A DNA stretch of 64,000 nt from Ascarosepion bandense (taxonomy: Eukaryota > Mollusca > Cephalopoda > Sepiida > Sepiidae), in assembly GCA_037127315.1 (NCBI GenBank), contig JBBBDQ010000750.1, positions 4,396,001 through 4,460,000 on the forward strand, in the 5' to 3' direction. Positions 1 through 10,197 of this stretch are shown one piece after another (the first letter of the stretch is position 1; each line of letters begins with the position of its first letter). Position numbers and translations under genes: made by a program. Below the pieces are notes generated by a model. That model had not been told where the DNA came from. It was given only the letters and a program-made list of their open reading frames with translations, and made no database searches.

Positions 1-249
1 AAATTTTAAAAAATTAAATTTCCTATTTCACTCTCTGACTAGATGTGTGAGGCCGTCGCACCCTCTGCCCCCACTTCTGCACGCTACTGAGCGACGATCT
101 ATTTTTTTTTTATAGATTTTATGGCAGACATCGCAATGCACGAGTTACAGATGTCTAAATCAAAAAATGTAACTATCTAGGTCGTATAGTGAAAAATGTT
201 TTCCGAAAAAACAAGTAAATATTAGCATAAAAATATTTAATGAGAAAAA

Positions 250-480
250 AAATCAATGACTTGCAATGTGATATTTAATCTTCTATATGACTGTGAATGT
301 TGAGAAATATGATACCTTTCAGAAACTATTTAAGAGGTAGATTTTTTATCTATGCAAAAAAGAATACTTAAAATGACAGAAATGTGGACCTACCAAGAAA
401 TAATGAGAATACCATCGACATAACAGGTGAGCAATGGCGATTATTGCAACATTTCTTAAAAAGTTTTTTTAATATAGTTC
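250..480 (+). pseudogene. Decayed RTE-like LINE fragment
   Basis: This stretch matches, at low identity, the C-terminal part of the RTE-type reverse transcriptase seen better at 22,415-23,213. Recognisable words are the 'tatatgactgtgaatg' and 'atgtggacctaccaa' segments, equivalent to YGSECW and MWFYRR of better copies, followed by an equivalent of RIPWTEHVSN. It has many indels and stops and cannot encode a protein. Bases 1-250 before it show nothing I recognise. Confidence 0.5.
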
Positions 481-534
481 CATTAACAATTTAGTGGCAG
501 TGAGTGCAGGATAATTTGATATCTTTCTAAAACT

Positions 535-1400
535 GTTTGAAGCTGCTATCTATTAACAATCACAGACAATCGTCCCTCCCGCCCATTAACATGGATCAGG
601 CTTCTCTCCCTGAAAGTAAAACACTGCGTCTCCTCGGATTAACTCTCACATCAGACCTCAAGTGGAATAACCATATAGAATCCATAGTTAAATCCGCTGC
701 TAAGAAATTCGGTTCTCTGTGTAGGGCCAGGAAGTTTTTCCTGTCCGAAACAATCTTGCACATATACAAATTTACCATCCACCCGTGCATTGAATATTGC
801 TGCCATATCTGGTCGGGTGCTCCTGCTATTCACCTCGGTGTCCTCGATCAAATCCAAAGGAGAATCTGTAATGTGATCGATCCCGACTTGGCAGCTAGGA
901 TACAGTCGCTTTCTCACCGACGCAGTGTGGCTTCTTTGTGTCTCTTCTACAAATATTTTCATGGCTTCTGTTCTGATGAACTTAGCTCACTGGTACCCTC
1001 TATATATGAATTTCCTCGAGCCACAATATTAGCAACTAGGTCCCACCCTTTTACTGTGAAACCGATAAATTGTAAACGCAAATTCTACTCCCTCAGCTTC
1101 TTTGCTCGCATTTCCCGCATGTGGAATTCCCTTCCGCATACTTGCTTTCCCGACAGCTATAATCTCCAAGAATTTAAATGTAAAGTCAATAGTCATCTCC
1201 TGTCTCACTAACTTACATCCTCTCTCTCATGCTTTTTTCTCCGTCCACTCCACTCTCATCAGTATTCTCTTCCTTCTCATACTCTCTTCCTGACACCCTC
1301 TGTAACCTAACCTGTCAGTCTTTCTCATAACATTCCTCCTATGTAACCCCCTGCACAACAGTGGCAGTAAAATGCCTTGCTTGGGGCCACACGATTATAA
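535..1400 (+). pseudogene. 5'-truncated Jockey/CR1-like LINE, RT C-terminus and 3' UTR
   Basis: An open frame of about 224 codons (to 1211) encodes the end of a non-LTR reverse transcriptase. It contains LRLLGLTLTSDLKW, HPCIEYCCHIWSGAP, the LDQIQRRICN block and, near the end, RMWNSLPHTCFP then NLQEFKCKVNSHL. This is the thumb and C-terminus typical of the Jockey/CR1 group; the catalytic core and endonuclease are missing, so it is a 5'-truncated insertion. A C/T-rich 3' UTR follows and ends near 1400 with the words 'cttgcttgggg' and 'cgattataaa', the tail shared by nine other copies in the window. The frame has no upstream ATG of its own. The Jockey-group label is inferred from motif style. 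Confidence 0.8.
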
Positions 1401-1599
1401 AGAAAAAGAGCAGGAAAGTATCGCTAGAAACAAAAAACCAATTCTGAAAAGGATGTTTCCCCGATTACTACAATGTTAACCTGTTTCAGTCTTGGGTTAA
1501 CCGTTAACTTCCTCTCCTATCCCAACAAACTGCCCCCTAATATAGACCTTTACTTCGACTGGCCTCGGGCTTTATACAGAATGAACCTTATTAAAAAAT

Positions 1600-2100
1600 T
1601 TCTATATGGCAGTGAATGATGGACATTGATGACTTTCAGAAACTATTTAAGCGATGGCAAAATATTGTCGAAAACAACTTAGATGAGAAAATATTGTTAG
1701 AAACAAACAAAAGAATCCTGAACTGCTATGTAATATCTAATCTTCTATATGGCAGTGAAAGCTGTACAGTTCAAAGATGGAGACTTAAAGGGATGTATGG
1801 CGAGAAAACCATGGTCGTAACAAGTAAGCAACAATGATTATTGCAACATTTATTAAAAGTTTTTTCTTTATATAGTTCCATTTGTGAATTCTGGACAATC
1901 TTATGTCATTTAGAAACTATTTAAGAGATGGAAAAGTATTGTTAGAAACAAAGAAAAAAGTGCTGAACTGCTATGTAATATCTAATTTTTCATATGGCAG
2001 TGAATGCCGGATAATATAATACCTTTTAGAAAAGCTTTAAGAAATAAAAAATAACGCCAGAAAGAAAGCAAGCAGCTATGCAATATCTAATTTATAAGAG
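1600..2100 (+). pseudogene. Decayed RTE-like fragments, at least two
   Basis: Two overlapping relics of the RTE C-terminus. Around 1670-1790 the sequence encodes ETNKRILNCYVISNLL followed by YGSESCT. Around 1940-2010 the same block recurs in a worse state. They look like separate truncated insertions or a local duplication. No intact frame remains. Confidence 0.5.
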
Positions 2101-2139
2101 TGAATATTTGACGACTTTCTCACAGATTAGGTAAGGAAA

Positions 2140-2212
2140 CCAAAATATATTCAAAAATTTAAGCAATAGTTTATTAGCTATTGCTTAAACTTTTGAATAT
2201 ATTTGTTTAATA
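2140..2212. repeat. Short inverted repeat
   Basis: The arms 'tttaagcaatag' and 'ctattgcttaaa' face each other across a short spacer, with AT-rich extensions on both sides, so one strand can form a hairpin. No coding content. Confidence 0.6.
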
Positions 2213-2439
2213 AATTAATATATTTGATAAATAAATAAACAAAATAATCTCCAACTGAACTTCATATCAAAGTCATTAACTGTAAATGAACTTCTTTATA
2301 AAGTCTACTGATGTTAATTAAATGATACTAAAATATACAGAAATTACATTTAATACACAAACCATGATATCCAATCAAATCTTATTTGCCCTGAAATGAC
2401 ATAACGAAGATTGATATGCCTTTAAACCCATTAATTAAT

Positions 2440-2645
2440 CACAGATGAAGAGATATGAAGCGAGAGAGATGTACCAACGAATGCTACAAATTGAACGTAT
2501 GAGCAACGAGGAAGTTTTATGTAAAAAATAAGAAAAAGAAGAAACATACTTAAGATCACAAACAGACAGGGGAACTTCCTGTGACAGATAACGAAGAAAG
2601 AAGGCCTATAGTGTATAACACTCACAGGACATATTGAAGGCAATA
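2440..2645 (+). pseudogene. Decayed RTE-like fragment
   Basis: Residual similarity to the RTE C-terminus: an EMYQRML-like word, then MSNEEVL, in the order seen in better copies. It is broken by stops. Confidence 0.4.
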
Positions 2646-2770
2646 GAATCGTGGTGTATTATTCGATGGTCAAACATGTCTCGAAAAAGGATGGCAAACG
2701 ATCAAAAGTTACTTAGATGATAAGATCCTGATCATTTCCTTCTTTGTGAAAGACTTAGTCTACTATTATG

Positions 2771-2831
<61 letters not shown>
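2771..2831. repeat. (TAGA)n followed by (GA)n microsatellite
   Basis: About 40 bases of TAGA units run directly into a GA tract. The Ser/Leu/Tyr-rich frames across it are low-complexity artefacts. Confidence 0.95.
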
Positions 2832-3298
2832 GGGGAGAGTGGGAGGGAGGTGGGAGAGGTGGGAGAAGTTTGCTGGTAAAACATTCGTGTGGAATAACTG
2901 ATGGAACTATTTCTGTTGAGAGAGGTGAGCGTGGTGGCGGTTGCTGCAAACAACGCAAAAATAAAGTAGGGTTGGTTGGCTGGTATGAAAAAGGGAGGGT
3001 GGTGAGATAGTTTGGAGGACGAACGGACGGACAGAATTGGTTGGTGTCCACCTGCGGCTCGTTAGTCATATTTGATGCAGAGTGGAGCAGATTCAGATGT
3101 CAGTGCGTGTCCCGTTTTCACTTGGCTGCCGCTCTGTCGACTCGACGCTCCACTAACAGAGACGACCAGGCGTGTAAAAGCAATTGAAAAAAGGTGCCTA
3201 GAATAATGGGAGTCTAGCAAACATTTTCTGTGTATGTTTGTCATACAATATCGATAGGTATGCTTTTGTGCACACAACTGTCTAGATGTTTGTGCAAT

Positions 3299-3299
3299 A

Positions 3300-3364
<65 letters not shown>

Positions 3365-3390
3365 CATACATACACACACACACACACATA
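3299..3390. repeat. (TCTA)n with (AC)n microsatellite
   Basis: About 16 TCTA units are followed by ACATACA and AC repeats. From 3400 to 4350 the sequence looks single-copy and holds no element I recognise. Confidence 0.95.
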
Positions 3391-4358
3391 TACATACATA
3401 TATGTGTGTGTGACAAGTTATAAAAGTACACAGAATTTTAATTTTCCGAAAAGGAATGGATGTTGCAAAAGTTCCAAGCACGACCTACATCTTGGAATCT
3501 GATCAAACATCCAAGGAAAAGTTCAATGTTATCCTGCGTAGATAAAATACGGAGGTGAACCAATAAGTCTAATAAAAAATAAAAATAAAAATGAAACAAT
3601 TAAAAAATAAAGCAAATACACGTTGTGATGGGTAAATTGTAACCCTTTTATTTTTTGTTTTTTGCTCATGCGTGTTTGTTTTTTGTTTTTATCGATAGTA
3701 GGGTCAGTTGGGCACCGTCTCCGAGAAAAAGAGCAATTCACTCCGCCATAAATTTAGAAACAGCATACTGTACTGCTTGGCATTCATACCGGAAGCTCTA
3801 ATACGAAAATGAGATGCCAGTGTTGTTTTCATTTTTGCGTAATTTGGATGATAATTTATTCATTCTGAGGGATGGAGAACGCTGACAGAAATTTGACTTG
3901 CGTCTAAGAAAATGATAAATGATGTTTTTAAGGTTTTGAGGAAAAGAATGTTGATTGTGCAACCTTGAAAAAAGCTCTAAGCAGCCCCATAATTCTTTAA
4001 ATCTGAGAATACATGCAAACTCTGTGAGTAGGGTCCTCTTATCCAAAGTGGAATTGTTAATCAGCTAAGATCTCTTGACGGTTACCAAATCCAAGGAAAC
4101 TATACTGCCAGCCATGCACAACGACTTGCAGGAAATTTATGTCCGTTTTGTGACAAAGTATGTGGGTTAGCAGCAGGTCTGAAGAGTCACGCGAGTGCAT
4201 AAGCACCAGATAAACCCCTGGGCTAGACACAAGTCTTTTGCCTGCCACATATTCAGTAAAGCCTGTAGACGAGAAACAGTCTTGTTGATTTACTTATGTG
4301 CTCATGACTACTTGGTCTGAAATCAAAGAGCTGGCCTTCTGTCAAGAAGTGACAATCA

Positions 4359-4360
<2 letters not shown>

Positions 4361-4395
<35 letters not shown>
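4361..4395. repeat. (AT)n microsatellite
   Basis: Pure AT tract of about 35 bases. Confidence 0.95.
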
Positions 4396-4398
<3 letters not shown>

Positions 4399-4536
4399 GT
4401 TATGACATTTTTGTAACCCTATGTTCTTGTGGTCATAAATTGATGAAATTTTGTTAAAAAATTATGAAAAAGGTATTCATTTACTTTACTTTGAAGTCAT
4501 CCACCAAACAGAAAATTCAATTTTACCATATACGCA

Positions 4537-4930
4537 ATTCTTCTTCTTCATGTGCTGTGTCCCTTCAGGACGTAGGCGATCATTACGTGTCCCAGGAACC
4601 TCATCTGTTTCTTCCTGATGTTAAGTATGAGTATTCTTCTCGTTTACATCCTCTTCAACACCTCGTCGTTGCTCACGTGCTCAGTCCATAGTATCCTCAT
4701 CATCCTTCTGTAAAACCACATTTCTGCTGCTTCAAACCTGTCCTTCATCCTTGACAATATCGTCCAGCATTCACTTCCATACAGAAGGACAGGTATCACA
4801 TAGCAATCTAGAACTCTTTTCTTTGTTTCTAATGTCATTTTCCTGTTTCTCAGTATTCTGGTAAGCTTTTAAAATGCATCATTGGCTATGCTAATACGTC
4901 TTTGGATCTCAATGTCACACTTTTCATCTT
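4537..4930 (-). pseudogene. RTE-like LINE 3' end
   Basis: On the minus strand this copy encodes, with breaks, ETKKRVLDCYVIPVLLYGSE and the EMWFYRRMMRI block, followed by the WTEHVSNDEVL equivalent. At its 3' end (low-coordinate side) the family's final codons are followed by a short (AAG)n run, seen on the plus strand as 'cttcttctt'. It is 5'-truncated and frameshifted. Confidence 0.75.
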
Positions 4931-4979
4931 CTGTAAAAAAGAAAAAAAAAAGAAAAAAAAACAAATGAAAATATTTCAT

Positions 4980-5225
4980 AAGCTTTATTTTTCAATTTGC
5001 TAATGATGTAAATGGTTAGTACTTATGCATTTTTAAACACATTTATTAATTTATAGCTATAGCCTAACATACAACCTTAAAAATAAACAAAAATTACAAA
5101 CTTGCAGAAGCTTTATTTTTTCAATTTGTTTATGATATAATTGGATAGTAGTTATGTAATTTTTAATGTGTTTAACAGTTTATAGCATAGCATACAAACT
5201 TACAGATAACAAAAACTATTTCTAG
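4980..5225. repeat. Two-copy direct repeat, about 125 bp
   Basis: Two adjacent diverged copies start with 'aagctttattttt' at about 4980 and 5109. Both continue through an AT-rich unit ending in 'catacaa'. Confidence 0.65.
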
Positions 5226-5264
5226 AAGGTTCCATAATATTCCAGAAAACCCCAGAAAGTTATA

Positions 5265-5730
5265 TACCCATATTTGAGTAGACTCTCCGATCATTTATTA
5301 AATAGTAAATTTATTCATTTTCGTCTACCTGTCTGAATATTCGAGAAACTAAAGAAAAATGTGCACTCACCGGCAGGATATGAATCTGCGTCCCTTTCAC
5401 AAGAGAAACTGTTGTTATATCTGACGTGCTCTAGACCGATTCTAGCTATAGAGTTCGTCGCCAACCAGGTAAAGTCGAGCAGTACTTTATAAACGCTACT
5501 TATATTCGAGTTTGCCTGATCTGCGTCTTACTCCGTAGCTAGGTAAGTTCAGCGCACGTTGGATCAAACGACGGTTTCTCCTGCAAAGGAGGATGGTGGT
5601 TGGAATACTGCCGAAGAATCCTACATTTTTTTCTTTGATAAAATTTCTTGATTATTCAGGTCGGTAGATTAAAAGAAACAAATATACCGTTTAATAAATA
5701 AACAGAGCGTCTACTCAAATATGAGTATCC
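5265..5730. mobile_element. TIR element with tRNA-like core (copy B)
   Basis: The ends are inverted relative to each other: 'catatttgagtagac' near 5269 and 'gtctactcaaatatg' near 5709. On the minus strand the interior (about 5370-5460) carries a tRNA-like segment with an A-box-like region and a B-box-like word 'gcagattcatatcctgc'. The better copy at 49,759-50,167 has the same TIR style and the same tRNA position and orientation. It is a non-autonomous element with no transposase. Class II origin is inferred from the TIRs. Confidence 0.6.
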
Positions 5731-5856
5731 ACTAAAAATAAGTAATAGTTTAAGTAATAAAATCTGTCGAACTAATAAAGAAAATATCCAGTACTTCTTT
5801 GTTAATATATATATTACTACAAAATTTATTATAGAGGATACTTCGTAATTGAAATA

Positions 5857-6163
5857 GTCAGTCAGTTAAATGCCATATGTGATACACGCTTGGGCGATCA
5901 TGTCTCGAAAGAGATATGACTGATTGGGCAGAAGATTATTCCGCAGTATGTTGTCATTACTTTCTCTAGTAGACTGGTTGCCGACCAAGACTATAGAACC
6001 CAGTCTGTCCTGTTATTCAACCCATAATTGGAGGAGAGATACGGATTAATACCTTTCCCGAGGGTATTTGCGCGTAAGTGAATGCAAAGAATTAAAATGG
6101 AATTCGAACTCGGCTCGCCGATTTCTCGTACCAAGCCGATATCCACTGCGCCAAAATGCACAT
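5857..6163 (-). mobile_element. SINE-A copy (tRNA-derived)
   Basis: Nearly full-length copy of the commonest SINE here. On the minus strand the head reads 'atgtgcattttggcgcagtg' with a B-box-like 'gagttcgaattccat'. The body is conserved and the 3' end is 'taactgactgact'. The internal hairpin around 'catatctctttcgagacatg' is present. Pol III transcription and LINE-dependent mobility follow from family knowledge. Confidence 0.85.
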
Positions 6164-6925
6164 CAAGATTTGCATTACGACAAAGAAATTTTTTATGTTT
6201 CAAAATTTAAAACTTCTATCTCGTCATCAGGCAATGTTCAATAACTTTGGTGAAAATGAAATCATTTCCGTGACGCAATGTAAATTAAATTAATTTCAAA
6301 TTAAGAAAAAATTATATATATATATATTGCCTGTGTGGTGATTGAAGTAGTTGCGTGTTTAGGATAAGTCGGCTCCTGACGACTTACCCTGACGACTTAC
6401 CCTGACGAGCCGTAGGGTGAAACCTAGGTAGGTCTGTTGGCTCTTACTTAGATTTATTCTTTCTCTATATTGGTCGACACCAACAATATGTGCGATCTCT
6501 TTGTAAATTTCCGTACGCTTTCTTGGTGTAACGTCCATCGTAGAAAATGACCGTAGGACAACTTATCGACAATCAAGACAATAGTGTTTGCGCGTGATAA
6601 AAATCTGATGCAATCATGGATGATCTAATATTTTTCAAGGCCAAAACAAATTTCCTTGAAAATAGATTCATATTACTGCTTACTTTGCTAATGACCTAAT
6701 TTGAGGGGGTAAAAAAGGAATTTATTTCACCCTGCAACTCCAGTATGTGTAAATCTGATCATATGGCGAAAGAAAGGAAACTAAAGCAGTTGTTTCAATT
6801 AATTTACACAAGGATGTAGATATGAAATGACTAAGATAGAGAAATAGATTGGCAAACAGGGATGGATGCACAGATATGAACAAAGATAGATATAGACTAA
6901 TAAATATAAAGAAACTGAGATAGAT

Positions 6926-6928
<3 letters not shown>

Positions 6929-6982
<54 letters not shown>

Positions 6983-7066
6983 AGGAGAGAGATATAAATG
7001 GGTGTGAAATGACTGATATAAATCGCTTGATAGATAGATATGTAGATAGTTAATTAATAGAAAAGA

Positions 7067-7106
<40 letters not shown>

Positions 7107-7153
7107 GACAGACAGACAGACAGACAGATAGATCGATAAATAGGCATAGACAA

Positions 7154-7226
<73 letters not shown>

Positions 7227-7255
7227 TAGACTAACAGATATAAAGAAACTGAGAT

Positions 7256-7298
<43 letters not shown>

Positions 7299-7351
7299 CA
7301 TCTGCAGACAGATCTGTTTCGATGTATCACAGCTCATCAGCACGGTTAGAC

Positions 7352-7426
<75 letters not shown>

Positions 7427-7440
7427 GATAGATAGATAAG
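6929..7440. repeat. Compound microsatellite domain
   Basis: Successive tracts are (TA)n 6929-6975, (GATA)n about 7068-7104, (GACA)n about 7105-7130 and 7155-7190, (GATA)n to about 7224, (TA)n 7258-7294, (CT)n about 7352-7382 and (TA)n to 7425. A hammerhead-bearing SINE end lies between two of them. The long Tyr/Ile/Ser frames here are not genes. Confidence 0.95.
7302..7345 (-). ncRNA. Hammerhead ribozyme, SINE-D type, slightly degraded
   Basis: On the minus strand CUGAUGAG, a short helix II, CGAAA and a helix III hairpin made from ACA/UGU with loop GAUC precede a GUC cleavage triplet. Helix I (CCGUG with UGCAG) has one mismatch and wobble pairs. Helix II has lost its outermost pair. It lies within 10 bases of a (TA)n tract. 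Confidence 0.7.
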
Positions 7441-7552
7441 TGCTATACGCGATACACGCTTGGGCGATCATGTCTCTTTCGATACATCACTTAATAAGCA
7501 GAAGAGAAGATTTCTCATTCCGAGCCAATATCTATTGCGCCACAACGCACAG
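7440..7552 (-). mobile_element. SINE-A fragment, internally deleted
   Basis: Both ends of SINE-A are present (minus strand head 'tgtgcgttgtggcgcaatag', 3' end near 'gtatagcac') but the middle is missing. The hairpin loop is of the GAAA type. Confidence 0.7.
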
Positions 7553-7674
7553 ATAGATTGAAATATTGATCGATATACAGAAACTGAGAAAGATACATAG
7601 AATGACAGAAAAATGGATATGATAGACTGAGATAAAAAAATAGAAAGATAGGCAGTTATGAATCGACAAATATA

Positions 7675-8098
7675 CACTACCGGCTATAATTATTAGGCCA
7701 ACCTCGTTTTAAAAAAATGATGTATTACATACTATTTTTAGTATTTATTGCCAAGTGGATAATTCTAAATGAAAATAGAATGGTTCTTTTGTTATTATTA
7801 CTTTGCAAAATTTTACACGGCAAGGAAGCAAAGATGAACCTGTCCGAATCACTCTAAATTTTCTTCGTTGATGAAACTGCAATATAGGTAATTATTTTCT
7901 TCATTGATGGAACTGCTATGTAGGTAATTATTAAATATTTATAAATTCATTTGATTTTTATGTTATTATGCAGTATTAACAAAAGAATCATTCTATTTTC
8001 ATGTACAATTATTCACTTGGCAATAAATATCAAAAAATAGTATAAAGCACATAATTTTTTAAAACACTTAGGTGGCATAATAATTATGGCCGGTAGTG
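7675..8098. mobile_element. Tc1/mariner-type MITE
   Basis: The element is bounded by TA dinucleotides (7673-7674 and 8099-8100). Its ends are inverted: 'cactaccggctataatta' on the left and 'taattatggccggtagtg' on the right. The inverted repeat continues inward for about 110 bases, including the 'actatttttagtatttattg' segment, so most of the 424-bp element can fold on itself. It has no transposase. TA duplication and this terminus style are typical of Tc1/mariner derivatives. A second, damaged copy is at 40,026-40,391. Confidence 0.85.
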
Positions 8099-8217
8099 TA
8101 TGTATATATATATATATATATATCGGCATGCAGTGTGGGTATAGATACAGTGGTAGGATAACTCTCTAAGAGAGCTCTAATATATGCATATAAATACATA
8201 TAAAGCAAATATAAAAA

Positions 8218-8361
8218 AATTAAGGTAGACACGTTATTTCATGGTGAATCGGAGGTATAGGCCTATTTCAGGCGAACCATCATCAGCTTCCGTTTTTATT
8301 TTACAAAAATAGGCCTATACTTCCGATTCACCATGAAATAACGTGTCTGCCTTAATTTCTC
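8218..8361. repeat. Foldback repeat carrying a hammerhead ribozyme
   Basis: Two arms of about 57 bases, inverted (8218-8274 and 8304-8361), share the segment 'aggcctatacttccgattca' with few differences. The spacer plus left arm contains a complete hammerhead core on the minus strand. The right arm holds only helix III and downstream sequence. This looks like a head-to-head duplication of a ribozyme-bearing repeat. Confidence 0.85.
8250..8292 (-). ncRNA. Type I hammerhead ribozyme
   Basis: Minus-strand RNA reads CGGAAG, CUGAUGA, helix II UGGUUCGCCU (GG/CC stem with UUCG loop), GAA, then AUAGGCCUAU (AUA/UAU stem, loop GGCC), A at the cleavage position and CCUCCG. Helix I pairs CGGAAG with CCUCCG with one mismatch. 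All core residues are present and the cleavage triplet is UA-type (NUH satisfied). The first helix II pair is a U-U mismatch, which may lower activity. Confidence 0.8.
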
Positions 8362-8387
8362 CTATATATATATATGTATATATATGC

Positions 8388-8431
<44 letters not shown>
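8362..8431. repeat. (AT)n/(GT)n microsatellite
   Basis: An AT tract runs into about 40 bases of GT. Confidence 0.95.
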
Positions 8432-8432
<1 letters not shown>

Positions 8433-8454
8433 GAGACAGAGATAGATTGGTAGT

Positions 8455-8740
8455 TAAAAAGACACTCCCAAATTAGGATAGATTACATTGCAGCTTCTTA
8501 TTTGGATTTTGTCAAGAGCCTTCGAGATTAATAGCAGAAACACCCGACCAGATATTGCAACAAAATTCAATGCACATACGAATGATAGATTTATAAATGT
8601 ACAAGATCTATTCTGACGAGAAGAGTATACATGTAGTGGATCTGCAGTCGCCTTGTCAGACCAAATCGACTTTTGCAGACCTTTCGTCCTTCTTACATTT
8701 AACATGATTGATGTCAAGGAATGCCGCATAATTGATTAAT
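8455..8740 (-). pseudogene. Jockey/CR1-like LINE fragment
   Basis: On the minus strand, words equivalent to the HPCIEYC and LDQIQRRICN blocks are visible, in the order found at 535-1211, but with stops. It is a relic. Confidence 0.6.
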
Positions 8741-9440
8741 GGTATTTCAGAAGACAGAATATGGCAACTGAAATTGCATTCAAATTTTTGGAGGTTGTAG
8801 CTATTAGGGAATCAAGGAAATAAAAAGAAGTTCCACAAGCCTGAATTACGAGAAAAGGAACTATTGGAGTAGAAGTAGCGCTTAAATTAGCTATTTCAAC
8901 AGTAAAAGTGCGGAACCTAGTTGCCAATCTAGTCAATCAGTTAAGTGCCATACGTGATAAACGCTTGGGCGATCATGTCTCGAAAGAGACATGACTGACT
9001 GGGCAAACGATTATCCCGCAGTAGGTTGCCATTGCTTTCTGCGGTAGACTGGTTGTCGACCAAGGCTATAGAACCCAATCTGTCCTGTTATTTAACCCAT
9101 AACTGGAGGGAAGAGACGGATTAATGCCTTTCCCAAGCGTATTTGCGCGTAAGTGAATGCAAGGAATTCAACTGGAATTCAAACTCGACTCCCCGATTTC
9201 TCTTTCCAAGCCGATATCCACTACACCACAACGCACATCCAGCCAATCTATTAAAAAAAAAGAGTTAAGCCACGTCACGTCGGTGAGAAAGTGATTGAAG
9301 TCGAGATGCCAAGTCAGGACCGATTACATTGCAGATTATTCTTTGGATTTTGTCAAAAATCTCGATGAATAGCAGGAGCACCCGACCAGATATGACAACA
9401 GTGTTAAATGCACAGTCGAATGTGTATTGATATCACTGTC
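8740..9440 (-). pseudogene. Jockey/CR1-like LINE relic split by a SINE
   Basis: The minus strand carries RT C-terminal sequence in two blocks. The block at 9239-9440 is equivalent to the HPCIEY to IQSLSHRR region. The block at 8740-8930 is equivalent to the RSHPFTV to KNLN region. SINE-A (8931-9238) sits between them. Stops and frameshifts are present throughout. Confidence 0.65.
8931..9238 (-). mobile_element. SINE-A copy inserted in a LINE relic
   Basis: Full-length tRNA-derived SINE-A with head 'atgtgcgttgtggtgtagtg' on the minus strand, a B-box-like region, body, the TTTC-loop hairpin and 'cttaactgattgact' end. Confidence 0.85.
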
Positions 9441-9556
9441 CACACACGCCCAATCTCTCTCGTCATTCGGTCGTGTTTCAATCCTGGGTAAAAACAATCG
9501 GATGTCTAACCGTACTGATGAGCTGTGATACAGCGAAACCTATCTGTCTGCGGATG
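9440..9556 (+). mobile_element. SINE-D copy (tRNA-like head plus hammerhead), 5' damaged
   Basis: A B-box-like 'gtgtttcaatcctggg' is followed by a short linker and then by a complete hammerhead at 9510-9553. The A-box half of the head is degraded. Confidence 0.75.
9510..9553 (+). ncRNA. Type I hammerhead ribozyme in SINE-D
   Basis: Order on the plus strand: CCGUA (helix I), CUGAUGAG, CUGUGAUACAG (4-bp helix II with GAU loop), CGAAA, a helix III closed by AC/GU, the GUC cleavage triplet and UGCGG (helix I). CCGUA pairs with UGCGG over five positions (one G-U). GUC/GAC outside helix I can pair further. The outer part of helix III differs from the best copies (CCUAU instead of CAGAU). Confidence 0.85.
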
Positions 9557-9726
9557 ACTATTTACTCTCTCACACTCTGATTGAGCACTTTGGAAGAATG
9601 GTAGACTTTGAAAAAACAGTAGCTACTCTATCATCTACGCATCGTTCATTCAGTAATGGATTAGAACACTCTCACTACTGGCGTATGAATACATGGTATG
9701 TCAGGCACTAAAAGTCTGCCTTCTTC

Positions 9727-9880
9727 TACCGAGCACCCATAGCTCAGAGGTAGAATCGCCGACTGACGCCAATTCGGTCGAGTTTCAATCCTGGGTAAAA
9801 AGTAATTGGCTGTCTAACTGTACTGATGGATGAGCTGTGATACAGTGAAACAGATCTGTCTGCGGATATATATATATAGA
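9727..9880 (+). mobile_element. SINE-D copy with intact tRNA-like head and broken ribozyme
   Basis: An A-box-like 'tagctcagaggtagaatcg' and a B-box-like 'gagtttcaatcctggg' give a tRNA-derived head. About 40 bases later comes the hammerhead region (about 9822-9866), then (TA)n. The ribozyme core reads CUGAUGGAUGAG, with a 4-base insertion in the catalytic CUGAUGA, and CGAAA has become UGAAA, so it should be inactive. This copy shows the full order head, ribozyme, TA tail. Confidence 0.8.
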
Positions 9881-9883
9881 TTA

Positions 9884-9960
9884 GTCATCCACATACGAGT
9901 CTGTTTCGCTGTATCACAGCTCATCAGTGTGGCTAAACACATCAACCTGCTTCTGGTGGA
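9884..9960 (-). mobile_element. SINE-D 3' part, head-to-head with the previous copy
   Basis: Minus-strand SINE-D end directly opposite the plus-strand copy, separated only by a short TA tract, so the two form an inverted pair. Confidence 0.7.
9889..9932 (-). ncRNA. Type I hammerhead ribozyme in SINE-D
   Basis: Minus strand: CCACA, CUGAUGAG, CUGUGAUACAG, CGAAA, a short helix III closed by AC/GU, cleavage triplet GUA, UGUGG. Helix I (CCACA/UGUGG) is perfect over five pairs and differs from the CCGUA/UGCGG of its relatives at both strands. This is compensatory covariation. Confidence 0.85.
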
Positions 9961-9989
9961 TGTGAGTTGAATATATGAATCGGAATCCG

Positions 9990-10197
9990 ACAAGATGAAT
10001 AAAATAAATAAAGAACAAGTAAGAAAAAAGTGTCTTTAATCTAACATATTTCACTTATGACAAACTTCTTCAGAGATTTAATAAGGACGAATGTCTCTCG
10101 GATTTTTTAAATCATTTGTCCTTATAAAAATCTCTGAAGGAGCTTGTCATAAGTGAAACATGTTAAATTAAAGACACTTTTTTCTTTATTTATTCTA

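Noticed and set aside
6160..6235. CTGATGA followed by GAAAC on the minus strand
   Set aside because: The intervening 22 bases do not form helix II and no helix I/III pairing fits; probably chance.
6722..7409. Long Tyr/Ile/Ser-rich frames on the minus strand
   Set aside because: They are translations of GATA, GACA, TA and CT microsatellites, with no unique sequence or domain.
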